The notes below the pieces were generated by a model. That model ran no database searches. It was not told the DNA's origin and saw only the letters and a list, made by a program, of their open reading frames with translations. DNA of 64,000 nt, from positions 434,001 through 498,000 of the forward strand of contig JBAJFE010000045.1 in NCBI GenBank assembly GCA_037903355.1, in the 5' to 3' direction. The translations under genes and the position numbers were made by a program. Source of the stretch: Trichuris trichiura (taxonomy: Eukaryota; Nematoda; Enoplea; Trichinellida; Trichuridae). Shown here piece after piece: positions 47,496 through 60,399 of this stretch. Each line of letters begins with the position of its first letter. The stretch's first letter is position 1.

Positions 47496-50400
47496 ATGTC
47501 TGTCCCTCCAAGCCGAGCACAAAGTGATGTACTTTCTGCTAGTCAGTATGATGGCACAATGGGTAGGAAGCACTACCGCATCAACTACTTCATCGTACCG
47601 ATATTTGTGCTGGAGGTTGTTGCACTGGCGTGTCTATGGGCTTTGTTTTATTACTTGAGGTAAGTGAACCATTAACGAAATTTTAAAAACTTTACTTCTT
47701 GCATCACCACCTGATTATCTTTGGTAAAACCAGTCCTTGATATCAGACCATTTTTTTAAAAATATTAATGCAAAGCAGGATGCCAAAAAAAGTTAATAGC
47801 TAATCTGCTTTATGTATGTAGTAATTAATAATCATAAGAACTTCTGAAGGACTTAGAACTTCGTAACGGGGCACCTACAATGCATCTTTTAATTAATTTT
47901 CTCTAAACTTTTCACATTAAGAAAAGCCTACTCTGAATAGCATTCATTCCACGCGGCAATGCGGAGGCTAACGGCAACGCCAGATAGGGTTTGCTTGTCT
48001 CCCAAAATACTGTCCCCAACGGGCGCTAAGAATCCCCATATTTTTCAAACAAATAAGAGATTTTAATATGCGGCTTTTCCAGCACTAGGAACCGAACCGC
48101 ACTGTTCGTTTAATTCTTGCGGCGAACTTTTTACATATCAAGTACAGCGTTGTAGTAACCGAGATGAATGCTTTTGCTCTGCAACGGTTGAGCGAAGATA
48201 ATTAAAATATTTGACTTTTGCTAACGGTGGAATGTTTCCCAGCACCGACTACCTGTGATCCTACGATATATTTGCCTTAGAAATTATTGCGTCACAAAAC
48301 ACTGTCACTAAGAAATTTTTATTATTAATATGATGGTTTTTGTTACAAACCATCTGGCACTGTCTGCGGCTGGAGCCATTTGAATTGTTATAAATGGCAC
48401 AGTCGCCAGCTCTGGTAATATTTTCTACGCGGCACGCAGGAAATTCCGCGCTCTTAAAAATCAATGCCGAGGTATCAGTTCCCTTACCGATGAGCAGAAA
48501 TGTTAAGTGACTGTTGCAGTAAGTCTTTTTGGATCAATAAGAAGAGGCACTTAAGCTTGAGCAAAATTGAACGGGAAAGTTACAGAAGGATATAGTGAAA
48601 CTTCTGCAAAATACGCGTAAGTAATTCAACTTCAACAGTATGCCATTGAGATAACAAAAGTCATCCTGAAAAAGTTCGTTAAGAAGTACGTTTTCCTTTT
48701 AAGGAAAAATTTATTTCAAAAAAAACTAGTGAAAGCTTTGTTAACCTGCTCGGTCCGTGTTTGACCTTTCGTGATGGAAGAAAGAATTTTAAATGTATGC
48801 CAAAAAGCTTTGAGAGGAAAGAAGCAGGATTTACAGCAGCTGATTTATTCTGTAAAGAACATGCGCTTAAAAGGATAGATGACTGCGCATAAAGTTACCT
48901 TGAAGAATTAAGCCTGACCGTAAAAATAATAGAGTTCAAATAAGGTATAGATATTGACAGCAATGCGCAGTTGTTTTTTAATGTTAACGCTCTATGATGG
49001 GAGGCGTGTATAGAATATTTCACTGTCAATCAAGTGCTACGCATTCAATGGGAAAGAATTTCAAAAGCGAAAGTTCAGTAATTTTTTCTTAGCCGCCTTA
49101 GTACAATGAAGGTAGCTTTTTATACATTCTTCCTTGCCAGCAATGATAGACCGGCAAGGAAAGCTCAAGCTACGATGTTACAATGCGACAAGGATATTTG
49201 AGTATGCGTCCAATTGAATAACAAGAACTTTCAATTAAATAAATGACACGCCGTCATCTCTGAGCATTAAAAAAGATAACACCTTGTCACAAGATAACTG
49301 AACCATAGTGACAAATGAACACTTAATTCGCGACTAACACCGCATAATTTGATTTAGGTTTTGATTGAAATCTCTTTAGCTGTTTTTTTCGCTCTCTTGT
49401 TACTTCATACGAAAGAGTAGCATCCTCTCGCTTCGATTTCTTATAAATGGGCGTCAAGCAAATCAGACAGTCACGTCTGTTAGTAATATACATTATTCAA
49501 GTTTATCAGAATAAACGATGAAACGTCGTTATGGTGGAAAGTTTCGATTCTTAGGCAGCTATTCATACTATCGCGGCAACCGCTGTCATAGCAAAATTCT
49601 AGAAACGCAACCAACACATAAACGTTTGCATAACGTGTGGCGGAGAGTTAACTATCTATAGCCTTTTTACTTGCAACAACATCTGGTGAAGAGTACTTCT
49701 ATGGTTTGACATCAGTAGTAAATTATAAGTCAGAAACTCCGGGGTATGTTAGCAATTGGTCCCAAGCAGGTGTCATTTATATGCTGACTTCTGCAAAATG
49801 GTATAAGAATGGCAAATACATAGAACTTTCGTGCAGGCTTTTCAGAACCAAATTATTCCGCTATTGAAGATATAGTTTCTTCGTACTGGACCGTATATAA
49901 TTTCATTGGGTTGCTTCTTTTTTATACGGATTTTGAGTCCCGTTGAAAAACTTTTATTACTAAATTCCCCGTAGCTTTCGGGTCCAAACGCGACCCGTCA
50001 TCAGCGGTCCTAAATTGACGTATGAATAAAGTGCACGAGTGACGTACAGAGTGTAATAGCTGCTTAAAGGCAAGTGTTTTAAAATGGGCCTTGTAGTTTT
50101 TCTTTGTCTGTCAGCGATTCGGGCGGGCGTATCCATTTAGTTGAGCGAGCAGCAATTCGAGCGGGTGACAATATTCAATTCATACGTCAATTTAAGACCG
50201 CTGATGACAGGTCGCGTTTGGACCCGAAAGCTACGGAGAATTTAGTAATAAAAGTTTTTCAAGGCGACTCAAAATCCGTATAAAAAAGAAGCAACCCGAT
50301 GAAATTATTTCGCTATCATCTAATAAACTGTGGTCTGCTGGAAGGCTTGCAATGGCGATACGTCATTGTCGACATTTTTTCCTTGTTCCAGCCCGGACTT

Positions 50401-52381
50401 ACGGACGTTACTTAGCAAGAAAATGAATGACCATCACGTGTATTATTATTATTGTTGTTGGTGTTGTTGTTTACACGACGTAAACAAAATGTTCAAGTGA
50501 TGGCTATCCTACAGCGTTGTTTAACATGGTTGCCCGACAGGTTTAATTGTTTATCACCGAAGCTTTCATAGCTTTTTAGTTCAGTCGTCACCGCAGCTTG
50601 GCAGTGCATATAGCATTTTGCATCATGATGGCATTAGAAAGTTATAAAAATCTGATAAGAAAAAGTTAAAGTTCCACGGATTGCAACAACGAGCAAACCG
50701 CGTTAAACAAAGCCACTAATTGCGTTACAAAAAGTCCCATTTTCACGAGTGCTACTTAGGCACTGAGTGAGCGATGAGTGGAAATTAACAATTTAACACT
50801 TATGAATAAACGTTAACGTCATTCTTTGAACTTACAAAATCAAAAAGAATTTGTTTATTGGACGCGAAGGTGAAATCGCAGGAGAACAAAGGAAGTTGAT
50901 ATAAGTGAAAGTGAAAGTTTCAGCCTACCCTTTGTTACGCCGATCCACCGTTGTTTTCAGATCTTAGCACTTTGAGCAATGACGTCATTTCAGGTTCACC
51001 AATGTCTTTCCTTACCATCAGCGCGTGTTCCACTGCAAAGACAGCAGCTTAATGAAGCCAAACTTTTTGCCGAGCTCCTTCTTCATATACGTATCTTACG
51101 AAACCCTCTATTGCGTCTCCTTTGTTGTACCTCCTTTTGTTGTAAGGCTTTTGCCGTTAGATGTTGCCCTGTTCGTAAGTTGGTTTTCGTTTATTTTAGA
51201 TACTTATTGGTGAGCTTATGTTTTGGTTGTTTTCTACCAAACCAAGAAAGACAGTTTACGCCAACTGCCGTGAATGGAAAGTTCACCTGTTCTCGCGTCG
51301 ACTGCTTCGCTTCATCAGTAAGCAGATGTAGACAATAAGCCAATTAGAATAAGAACAAAAGTTCAGCAGTTTTGCGAACAGCTCTCTTTCAAGAGTAAAA
51401 TGATCAGATCCGCTCAAAATAGGTTCATTGTTAAAAAATGAATAACTGTCGATTGGTATACCGGTAGTTGAAAATGCATTGTTTTTAGGTGTTTTCATGT
51501 TCGGTGCCTTGATTGTATGTATTTTCGTTGATACAATCAAGCTTATGACAGGATTCCAGCGGCCCTACTTCCTGACCTTATGTAACCCTAACTTTGCTCA
51601 ATACTGCCGAGCGCCGTTCGAGCACTCACCAGAAGAACATCCCCCTTCTGCTTGCCACTTTAAGCAAGATGACGCTCTTCGAACAGCATGGTAACAAAGC
51701 GCAACAATGTATATAAATAGTTGAATCACCATCACGCTTATGCATTTTGCATACATAGCGTGCAAAGCTTAGCTTTCACCTATGGAGTGTCTGTAACTAC
51801 TACCTCTAGTTGCCATATCACAGCTGTATGTTTTATTAATACATGTATATTAAGCTTCGGCTAAAAGAAATTTACGCATGAAACTGTTAGTGACTTGCTA
51901 CTAATGGATATCGCTCTCTCAGGCTTTCCTTCCCATCACTTCATGCGGCACTTTCATCATATGCGGCCATATTCACTTCCGTAAGTTGAAACTTAAAACC
52001 ATAAGTCGAAATGCCTTACTTTAGTGTTACGTTCACTATATGATCAGTCTACGTGGTGCTCCTCTTCTGCGACCTTTTCTTGTCTTTGGATTTCTTGGAA
52101 TGAGTCTCATTGCCAGCTTCTCGTTTGTTCAAGGCTATAAGAATCATTGGGTGGATGTTTGGGTCGGTTGGCTCATTGGTGCCGCTGCAGCGTTTTACCT
52201 GGTATGCTTACTTTTTCCTCAATAATGGAGCAAGTCCACAGCTTGTTTGCATAGTTTTTCAACTCTGCACAAATAACTTTGCTGCAGAACCTGAAAATTT
52301 GTCTTTTAGTTCTGCGTTTTGCTGCAGCAGAAGTATAAGCAATTGTTTGACTTATCACAACGCCAAACTACAGTCACTTAG
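47496..52381 (+). CDS. PLPPR-like (lipid phosphatase-related) membrane protein, 312 aa
   Basis: Seven exons in phase: 47496-47659, 50994-51141, 51200-51317, 51489-51690, 51923-51980, 52025-52201 and 52310-52381. Intron 1 is 3334 bp. Six hydrophobic segments fit a PAP2-type fold: FIVPIFVLEVVALACL, FFIYVSYETLYCVSFVV and ILIGELMFWLF, then FMFGALIVCIFV, LHAALSSYAAIF and PFLVFGFLGMSLI. Alignable family blocks are VFPYHQRVFHCKDSSLMKP, RPYFLTLCNPN, LSFPSLHAALSSYAAIF and YKNHWVDVWVG. Motif C1 (K161-x6-R168-P169) is intact. Motif C2 is PSLH instead of PSGH. In motif C3 the Arg is Phe264 and the catalytic His is Asn270, as in vertebrate PLPPR proteins. Catalysis is therefore unlikely, and the family acts in membrane and neurite signalling. 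The ATG follows a pyrimidine-AG site usable for cis- or trans-splicing. Confidence 0.9.
49895..50307. mobile_element. Fold-back element inside PLPPR-like intron 1
   Basis: AATTTCATTGGGTTGCTTCT through CAATTTAGG-type sequence on the left (about 49900-50028) is mirrored on the right (about 50182-50305). The arms are about 125 bp with few mismatches and surround a loop of about 150 bp. The word CCGTAGCTTTCGGGTCCAAA pairs with TTTGGACCCGAAAGCTACGG exactly. Confidence 0.9.
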
Positions 52382-53245
52382 CAGATAACTAGTGATAACT
52401 ATTGAACTCAAATTTTAGAAAATCAAGAAATTCTCTGTACGTTAATGAATAACAGCCCATAACATTGCCAGTCGTGTAATTAAACACCTAATGCATCTTC
52501 AAACTTTTCTACAAAAAAATGTGGCTCTTTGTAATTCTTATCCTTAGCAGAAGCTTTTTCCCCATGACAGCGAACAATCTGATAGCCTGAATATTGATTT
52601 ATTCGGCAATGATAAATGAGGTTCTTAAAACTATTCTTGCTCTAAGAACGCATCTATTTGTAATTAGCAAAAGACCTGACTGTTCGGAACAAACATTAAA
52701 GGAAACAGACTGTTTACTTGCATGTCTACTTAGGTACAAAAACGTCAATAATTAGCACTAATACAGTGATTTCTTGAAAAATACAAGCGACTCAATTGTA
52801 GTGCCATAACGTTCTATGCTTCCAAGAATTTTACCACATGATTGAGGAAGAAAGTCAGATGCCACAGGAACGCATTTCCCCATTCTTCTCATGGTTTAGA
52901 CTGCCTCGAGTACACGCAAAAGAACCCACGTACAGGTGAAATAGTGCAGTGTAACATGCAGTAAACTGATGCTTTCATTTTTTCAGCGTATACGCAGAGA
53001 ATGAAAGTCCACAGCTTGTAGTTTCGGCGACAGGCACGCAACCGCGTACACGGCAGAGACTTGAAAATGGGCGCAATTTGCATAAAACATACGAAGTGAC
53101 TACAACAACTGAGTCGTTCCAAAGAACTATCAGCCCTGCAGGACAGAATAATAACGCAGTTACCAACTATTGAGTCCTACCTTTTTTTCACTTAAATATC
53201 TGCAAGCAATAAAGCATAAGTAACATGCTTATCGCATGCTGCTTT
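52382..53245. other. Intergenic between convergent PLPPR-like and RICTOR genes
   Basis: The two genes end facing each other. I recognise no further gene. Confidence 0.45.
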
Positions 53246-56200
53246 CTATTCCAGCACAGTGACCGTACCTTGAAGCGGTGATAGGAGTTGTAAAACTTCG
53301 TAAGCTCTTTGCCACAACGTATCAAATTTTACGTCGGCTAGAAGCTCTTGAATAAAGCGCCTAGCTTTCAAAGGCAGTGAACGTTGCGACAGGAAGATAC
53401 AAACGTCAGAATAGAAGCAAGCAGACGACATTACGTTTTGAAAGTCTTGTTTCAATCTAAAAAGATAAGAGCATTTGATGTTGCCTAAAACGTCTGACAA
53501 ATTAACCTCAGTAAACCTTGCTCAGAATATTTTACACGAACAGAGAGCATGGAAATCAACCTCATTGCTTCTTTGCGCACTTGAGCTTCTCCAACATCGG
53601 GCTTTGGGGGATTCGTTTCGTCAAGATTTAAGGATGAGGGCTGGCACAACGAGTTGCAGCACAGGAAGCAAAGTTGAGCGCTGTGCTCATCGAAAAAAAC
53701 GGCGTCGCACTGACCACCGCTGACTGAGCTGCATTCCTCCGGTGCTGGTTGGCAATCACCCTTAATGTTGGTAAAATAAATATATCGATACAGGATTATC
53801 AAATACAAAAGCACAGGCTTAATGCGAGTACAAAGCTGTCACACTTATTTACGTCACTTTAAAAATTTCTGTCATGCTTGGATATCAGCCATTTAGTTAG
53901 TGGGCTGGAAATTTTATGCTGGGTGACAGAAGATCGCGCCTTTCTTTTTTAAATACGCTTTATCCTACGAAACATACCGACTTAATCTTTCTCCATCACT
54001 ATCAAAAGCAGATGATAGATAGAAGAGTTATATACAAAATGCATAATACCGGATCTCTAAACATAAAGTTATTTATTATTATGAAGGTGGTTTTCATAAA
54101 CAAATCAAAATGTCGATTGCTTCCACTTAAATTTAAATGCTGATAATGTACGTGCAGCATAAACATTGCGTGTCTACACGTCTAGAATCAAATATTATTT
54201 TCAATGTACACGTTACATACAGTGTTGATGAAGGAATGCGGCTCATCCCAAAAGCGCCGCAACCGTAAATAAGAAACAGTTATAAACGGGTCGTTCGCCT
54301 GCACTCAATTACGAAAATAATAATTGTTTTATGTTTCGAAAGACAGGATGTCTTTTAACAGGCTTGAGTTGTTTCATAGTAGATCTTCAGATTCACGGGT
54401 TTGGCCTGTTGGATGTATCTGTAAGTAAACTTCAAAGTGCCCTACCAACGGATGGATGAGCAAATTGTAAGAGAAAACACAGAACAGTGTGTATACCGTA
54501 CGTTTCGGAACTGCTCTTGTTCCGTCGTCAGCTCATCGTATGGTACTTGTACTGTCGTCGTCCTCCCTCATACTGCTGACGACGGAACACGAGCAGTTCC
54601 GAAACGTACGGTATACACATTGTTCTGTATTTTCTCTTACAATTTGCTCATCCATCCGTTGGTAGGGCACTTTGAAGTTTACTTACAGATACATCCAACA
54701 GGCCAAACCCGTGAATCTGAAGATCTACTTGAACGGGTAGCTTTTCCGTACAATAATGTTGATACACACACCCGTTAAGAGGAGATATGTTTTCAAAGCA
54801 ATGTTTTATGTTAATAATATTATCGGGAAACTAGTATTTTTTCAGTGGTGGAAACAATGACTTCCACAGGGGGCCCCGTGAAAGCTTACACAATGAAGTT
54901 GCCACAATGTGACTGCAGCTTGTTATCATAAACATTTCTATTAAAGCAGTACGATCATTCTGCGAATCGTATGGACAAAAACCGCACCAAGCGCTGAAGC
55001 ATAATTTCTCAACCTTTCTCGCGCCCCGCCTCCCAACCCAGAGATTTTGCAAACGCCGTTTGGTCAGCGGCTTTTCAATTTCAGTTTCACAGGGTCAGTT
55101 GGAAAGGTCAGAGCGATGATTCAACTTCCACTGCTTTGTATTTCGGAAACCGCTAACCTTTTTGCCCCGTATGAAGCTGAATTGGCCGTGAGCAAAAATC
55201 AATGGTTCAGTACCTCTAACTTTCAGAGATTCTATACGATCTCCTGACCCTCTCGGGAGGTAGTAATGCTTTATCGAGAATTACCGCATTAAAGCATATC
55301 AGAAACTGATCACAGTCTTTCAGAGAACTGCTTTTGGCATTTCTGTAATGGCACAGTGCTCTAGAAAGAAATTATGGAAAGAAACAATGGGCAAGTTTTC
55401 TGCGTATGCCTAAATAGGAGGATTTGCCCTAGTTCATCACACTGATTTGAATCGTTCAATTATTATTGGTATTATTGATAGAATAAATAAGACCAACCAA
55501 GTATACTTACCAATGAAAACATTTGGCGAATCGACATGGGAAGACAAAAGCCGTTGGATGTCACTGACATGTTGCTTCGCTGAGGTACTATCCTAAAGTA
55601 ACGACACGTTCAAGGATCAGTAATTAGTAAGGGCAACTGCAGCACTTAAGCATTTCTATAACCTGCTTAATATTTGCACACCCATACCAATTAGGCAGAA
55701 ATTGAATACACGGGCATCTAATGTTCACTAAGAATTGCTAAAATAATGAATTTCTGGTGATGGAATTCGATTTCAGCGCATAATCAGATATCGCAGAAAA
55801 TCCAATTTTTGAATGAAATTTAGGGTTAACATGCACTAAAAACTGCTATGCTTGTAAGCAAAAAGCTGCCCAGTAAACATTAATGAAAAAAACTGATATT
55901 ATCACTTTCACTATACGAAACTTCCGGAACAGCCTAAATTCTTCCACCTGAGGAATTAGACATCAAATTCAGAGTTTTCTATCCGTCTAGCAGTACAAGT
56001 GCAAAAATTACAGCGTTTAAGCAAAAGCACATTGTAGCTGAGCTGGTGAGTAAACAAGCAACAAAACTCCAAGCATTCTATGCAACCGTGTTCTCGTCTG
56101 TGTATCTTGAATTTCAAATACAAAAATAATAAAAAACATCTCCCCAAAGCCCAAAGGCAATGATAAATCACAAAAATGGTTAATTCAACTTTGCAAAACC

Positions 56201-58716
56201 CGCTAATAAGTTATCTACAGTGTTAAATCTTTGCGCTTCAATGTCGTTCCGCTCTGATAATAGACGAGTGCTGTTAATAACGGTTATGGAAACAATATCG
56301 GACAAAAGAAACGACCTTTCCCACTAGCGATACGATGTACTCGAAGTATAGACTCTTATGCACCCACTTATTCCGTTGCGGTTTAACTTGCCTTAGAGAC
56401 ATTATGCTTTGACGTCAACCTGTTCTGCCATGCATATGTACAGCTGTGGGGTGGATTAGAAGAAGTTCGGCATTTCAGAAAGTTGCATACAACAGGAGAA
56501 TATTTAGCATTTCAATTGTATATTTAACATAGTTCACTTGTTTAACAATAAGCAACCTGTTATAAGCGGTTGCACGCTGAACAAGACGCCCGTTCACAAA
56601 AATGTCTGCAGCAGAATAAAAACATTGGGCTCTCGGAGCTCCACTGTTTTGCCTTCTGATTGTGAATTAATACCGCACGCGAGTTTCGAAAGCATCTTTT
56701 ACTTTGACTCCGTAAAGACATTCGCAAACGGGCATCTTGAACTACGTCTTAAATAACGCCACAATTTGATAAAGCAAAAGCTAACCGCTGGCTCTTTTTT
56801 AGAAGATACGTGTCTCGAATTAATCGGATGTCATCCAGTGAGAATGACAACCTTTCTCCATAAGTTCCGTGCGATGTATCGAACTTCGGGCTGATTTCGT
56901 AGACCGGCAAACTTCGGACTTGACCAAGATTACTTTTCAGATACATTTGGCGACGTGAGCTGCTTTGGAGTGGGGATTTTAATGGCCGTTTCGGTTCGAG
57001 CAGAGTTTTTTGGAATAGTAATGCCATTGAATCCACAGATTCAGCTCTTCCGTCACTCCTGTCAAAGGGATCAGAAGGAACCGCGGAAGTCAATAAAGAA
57101 TCCATACAACACGGTAAGGGGATTTCCGTGGAAACAACTGGAATGCTGTACTCCTCGGTCAGCAAGCTAATCAATTCTTTCTCATCGGCGAATACATGAA
57201 GAATTTTGTTTCTGACACTACACCATGTACAATGCAGTGGCAGAGTACTCGAGCATCCAGAAAGCATTTCCGTACAAGGTAATAACGACTGTTTCATTGA
57301 TGTAGACTGAATTATCAAACATTGCCAATACTGGAGTTGCTCTTTCATTTTCATGAGAAAGTCATGACGACTTTTTTTGAACTCTGACAGTGACAAAGGC
57401 ACTTTCACAGCAGTCTTGTCCCAACCCAGCAGGCTAAGAATCTCGGAGCCGAAACAATTTTTTGAAATAAGTGATATTGCGTAGTAGGCGCATCCGCGTA
57501 TATGGCACATGTTGCATTGTTCAGCTACTCGTACTATCGCCGGAACTACGCAAAGGGGCAAAAGCATCATTCCGGCATCTCGACATCCAATCTGACCCTG
57601 AAAGAAGAATTTATTTCGCGCAAATCCTCCTACGCACTTGCTGCTCAAAGAGTAGAACAATAATGTCCACCATTGGCCTTTGGTTTTTACATAGCGTGGT
57701 AACGCGATTTTTGATTACCAGAGCGTACAATGTTGCGGCAATAGCATCCTGCTGCCCTTCCGTATTCGTCTGCAAGCCATGAAGGTTCTCCATCAGCATA
57801 CCGAGCACACCTTGCGCATACAGTAAGTAACAACCAAGCTGATGCTCTGCCAAATGACCAAACAAATGAGGAGGCATATAGGCATGTGAAGCTCCATCCC
57901 TGGAAGCACTGAAAGGTGATTTCAGAGAATAGTTCAACCCAAACTTTACAAAGATTGCGCATAGAACGATTCGCCTGAAAAAATGTCGTATCTGCTGAGC
58001 GCTTCGCTAAGCATCCCTTCGCAAATTTCGTAGTATCGCAAATAAAACGTCTAGAAAGCACTACTGCAAAAGGTGAAAAACGAAAGACGAAAACGCACCT
58101 CTTTCCAGCGTTCAATTTCGCACAGGCAGCCCAACATGGTAGCCGGCGAAGAGACGATCCAGTCCATCTCGGAATAGCGGTAGCTCATAAGTAGAATTCC
58201 TGCGTTTCCAAAGGTCAAAAGGGGGACATTCAGTTGAACAAAGGAAGTACGATAGTCCTGTAACGAAAGCAGCAAATAAACGTTTACGTAAAAAGGTTCT
58301 TTAATGGCATTACGGAGTCGATCAGCAATGAATGGAGGCCCTCAATGACTGCCTCCACGACTTCGGCGGATGAATCGTTTAACTGGTCCGTCAAGACGTT
58401 AATACCCCATTCAGCGAAATGATCAACCCGCATTTGACCCAGCATGATGACATAGTGAGTTGCGTAAAGTCTAGTTTCCTGTAAAGGTTTGGCAAACTGC
58501 AAAAAATACGAACAAAGGAACAAACAAGGATTGACAAATCTATGCTTCAAATGTGACAGCGTCAACGAAATTACCACAGATGGACTAGTGAGGCACATGT
58601 GCAAGATCCTCCGGAAAGGATCGCTGGGATTGGACGTAGTCTTCGCAAAAGATAAGCTGGCCAGGATGACTTTGACATAAGTTTCACGACCATTGGTGGC
58701 AAGAATTTCTTCGAAC
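53246..58716 (-). CDS. RICTOR: RICTOR, TORC2 subunit (C-terminal portion only)
   Basis: Minus-strand exons in phase: 58716-58578, 58496-58314, 58257-58099, 58050-57950, 57908-57719 and 57597-about 56750. After a gap come an exon of about 53764-53507 and the last exon 53456-53246. Family blocks: RLYATHYVIMLGQM with FAEWGINVLTDQLNDSS, EICEGMLSEALSRYD, HAYMPPHLFGHLAEHQLGC, ATLYAL|GQIGCRDAGMMLL, AEQCNMCHIRGCAYYAISLI and LGWD. The C-terminal block is VRKEAMRLISMLS, SEQGLLR|LKQDFQ and ARRFIQELLADVKF. RICTOR defines TORC2, which activates AKT/SGK/PKC in lipid and growth control. One or more exons between about 56.7 and 53.8 kb are unresolved. That gap contains MITE copy 3. The N-terminal half is not found up to the next gene at 61.8 kb. 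The donor of the exon ending near 56750 is also unresolved. Confidence 0.88.
54335..54735. mobile_element. Fold-back MITE family A, complete copy 3 (in a RICTOR intron)
   Basis: The left arm (ACAGGATGTCTTTTAACAGG, CACGGGTTTGGCCTGTTGGA, CCGTACGTTTCGGAACTGCT) is mirrored by the right arm (AGCAGTTCCGAAACGTACGG, TCCAACAGGCCAAACCCGTG). The spacer is about 45 bp. It is nearly identical in its arms to copies 1 and 2, so the family moved recently relative to the other repeats here. Confidence 0.92.
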
Positions 58717-59448
58717 CTGAAAGGAAGCAAGACAATGTACCTATTGCTTTTCGGACGTTTTTTCGACCTCGCGACCTAAGTTTACACAGTATAGGAATTT
58801 ACAGGTAGCCTCTGACCTATAACAAGATACGTTTATCCTGAAAGAAATCGTAATTCTACAATTGTCTAAAGAGGATAACGGTTAATTTATAACCGGCTAC
58901 AATTTAACATTACTCGTGGCTTACAAGGAACACTGAAAATGAAATTTTTAGGACCGAGGCCATAACGTTTTATCCTGCAACACGGTCAAACGCCTTGGAA
59001 TTGCATTAACAAACATAAACAAAAAATTAGCATAAACACAAGGATGCCGAGAAGGCAAAGGCATTATCATATAATGCAATGGAAGCGCGTTAAATTCAGT
59101 TCAGCAAAGGCCGTGTTCCTCCAAACCTATCGGACTATGTACACGTATGTGAACGCTGCGTAATTGATGTCTAGAATTAATATGAGAAAATATTTTCCAT
59201 CTTCAAAACAAATCAACCAAGTGCAAGTGAATGAACGTTTCCAATGGTCACAAAAGAAGATGATTAAAATGGACTATAAAATGTACTATTGGAACAAGTA
59301 CGTAAGCAACGATGATATTCTTGGCGCAACCTTCACGACAGCAATGTAGGCACATTACACTTACAAACACTTTCTGTTTCATCACTTATAGTTTAACCGC
59401 AAAGCTTTCCATGCGATATACTACTTTCCCTTCTGTAATACATTAGGT
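58717..59448. other. Upstream of the visible RICTOR exons, no exon recognised
   Basis: I searched here for more RICTOR sequence on the minus strand and saw none. It may be intron. Confidence 0.4.
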
Positions 59449-60010
59449 TGGAACGGTCAGTCATACCAGTATTTGCAAATGTATTTTAAAATCAAAAAAT
59501 TCATAACGATCAAGTATCAATCCATCACTTGTTCACCTTTATTGTCAATAACCTTGAGCCACCTATTGAGCAGTTCTATGATACCATCCACGTAGAAAGA
59601 AGCGGATTCGACTGAAAAAATAGCTGATAGCAGGTCATCGCTGTTTTTAAAATTTTTCCCAGTGAAATGGTTTCTGAGAGAAAGAGACAGGTATCGGTCT
59701 AAAGGAGCAATATCTGAGAAGCACAGTGGTTGAAGATTAGGAACCGTTTACATTCTTCCAAAAAACAGAGAGCATGTTTGGCATTATGTGTTCTTGCTTT
59801 GCAGTGCTGGAAGGAAATGTGGCTCTTCTGATGCAGCAGTGTCGATCCAGCTTTCCCTTAAGTTTTCCTAATTCACAGGTATATACTTCGACCGTTATTG
59901 TTCTCTCTTTTGGATGCTCATTGCTGTTAAACGCAAAGTAAGGGCATTTTTTGGCGCTGCAGAAACAGAGCACAGTTAATGGCGAACCCATTTGGAGGGA
60001 TGATCGAAAG
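59449..60010 (-). pseudogene. Second mariner-type element, truncated and frameshifted
   Basis: A mariner-like terminus TTAGGTTGGAACGGTCAG lies at 59449. Reading the minus strand, the 3' end of a transposase is clear: LSLSLRNHFTGKNFKN, then FYVDGIIELLNRWLKVID followed by NKGEQVMD and a stop near 59529. Further upstream a second frame holds TITVEVYTCELGKLKGKLD, equivalent to the mariner block before the second catalytic Asp. Frames change at least twice. The 5' end and its inverted repeat are missing. It belongs to a different mariner lineage from the 42.9 kb copy. Confidence 0.8.
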
Positions 60011-60188
60011 ACCTAAGGATCATCATCGGTAATGATATGGGCGAACCACAGATTCCTTCTATTCATGTTCCGTTGCGTCAAATCATAAGATACCTTTCGA
60101 TCAAGCAGGTCAACGTAACGAAGCTTTTCAGAACTAGGAACTATACTCATACGAGTGCAGGAAGTTAGGGTATAAATCCCGAATAATG

Positions 60189-60305
60189 AAGTGCCTTTAT
60201 TACGGAGTGAATATCCAGTTATATGTAAATTAACTTTAATCTCCGGAGCATTCGATTAAAGTTATTTGACATATAACGGGACATTCGTTCCGTAATAAAG
60301 GCATT
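60189..60305. repeat. Hairpin element (about 117 bp)
   Basis: GCCTTTATTACGGAGTGAAT...AACTTTAATC and GATTAAAGTT...CCGTAATAAAGGC are inverted copies with small differences around a 12-base centre. No coding capacity. Confidence 0.85.
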
Positions 60306-60399
60306 TCATTTTGAAAACTTATAGTCCCATACGAAAACATCATATCTTCAAAATCCTGAATAGGTAGAAAATGTACTGCAAAGTTTGGTTTTATAGCAT

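Noticed and set aside
48261..48464. Minus-strand frame with five cysteines inside the PLPPR-like intron, somewhat Kunitz-like
   Set aside because: Cysteine spacing does not match Kunitz or another family, and no splice-linked neighbour is seen.
57220..57300. Possible 58-bp intron inside the large RICTOR exon (GTACGG...GGTGTAG)
   Set aside because: Removing it shifts the frame into an early stop, whereas reading through keeps a long coding frame.
13005..58716. VAC14, RICTOR, PNPLA8-like and PLPPR-like genes as a functional lipid-signalling cluster
   Set aside because: The genes lie on both strands and are widely spaced, with no shared regulatory motif visible. Chance neighbourhood is the simpler reading.
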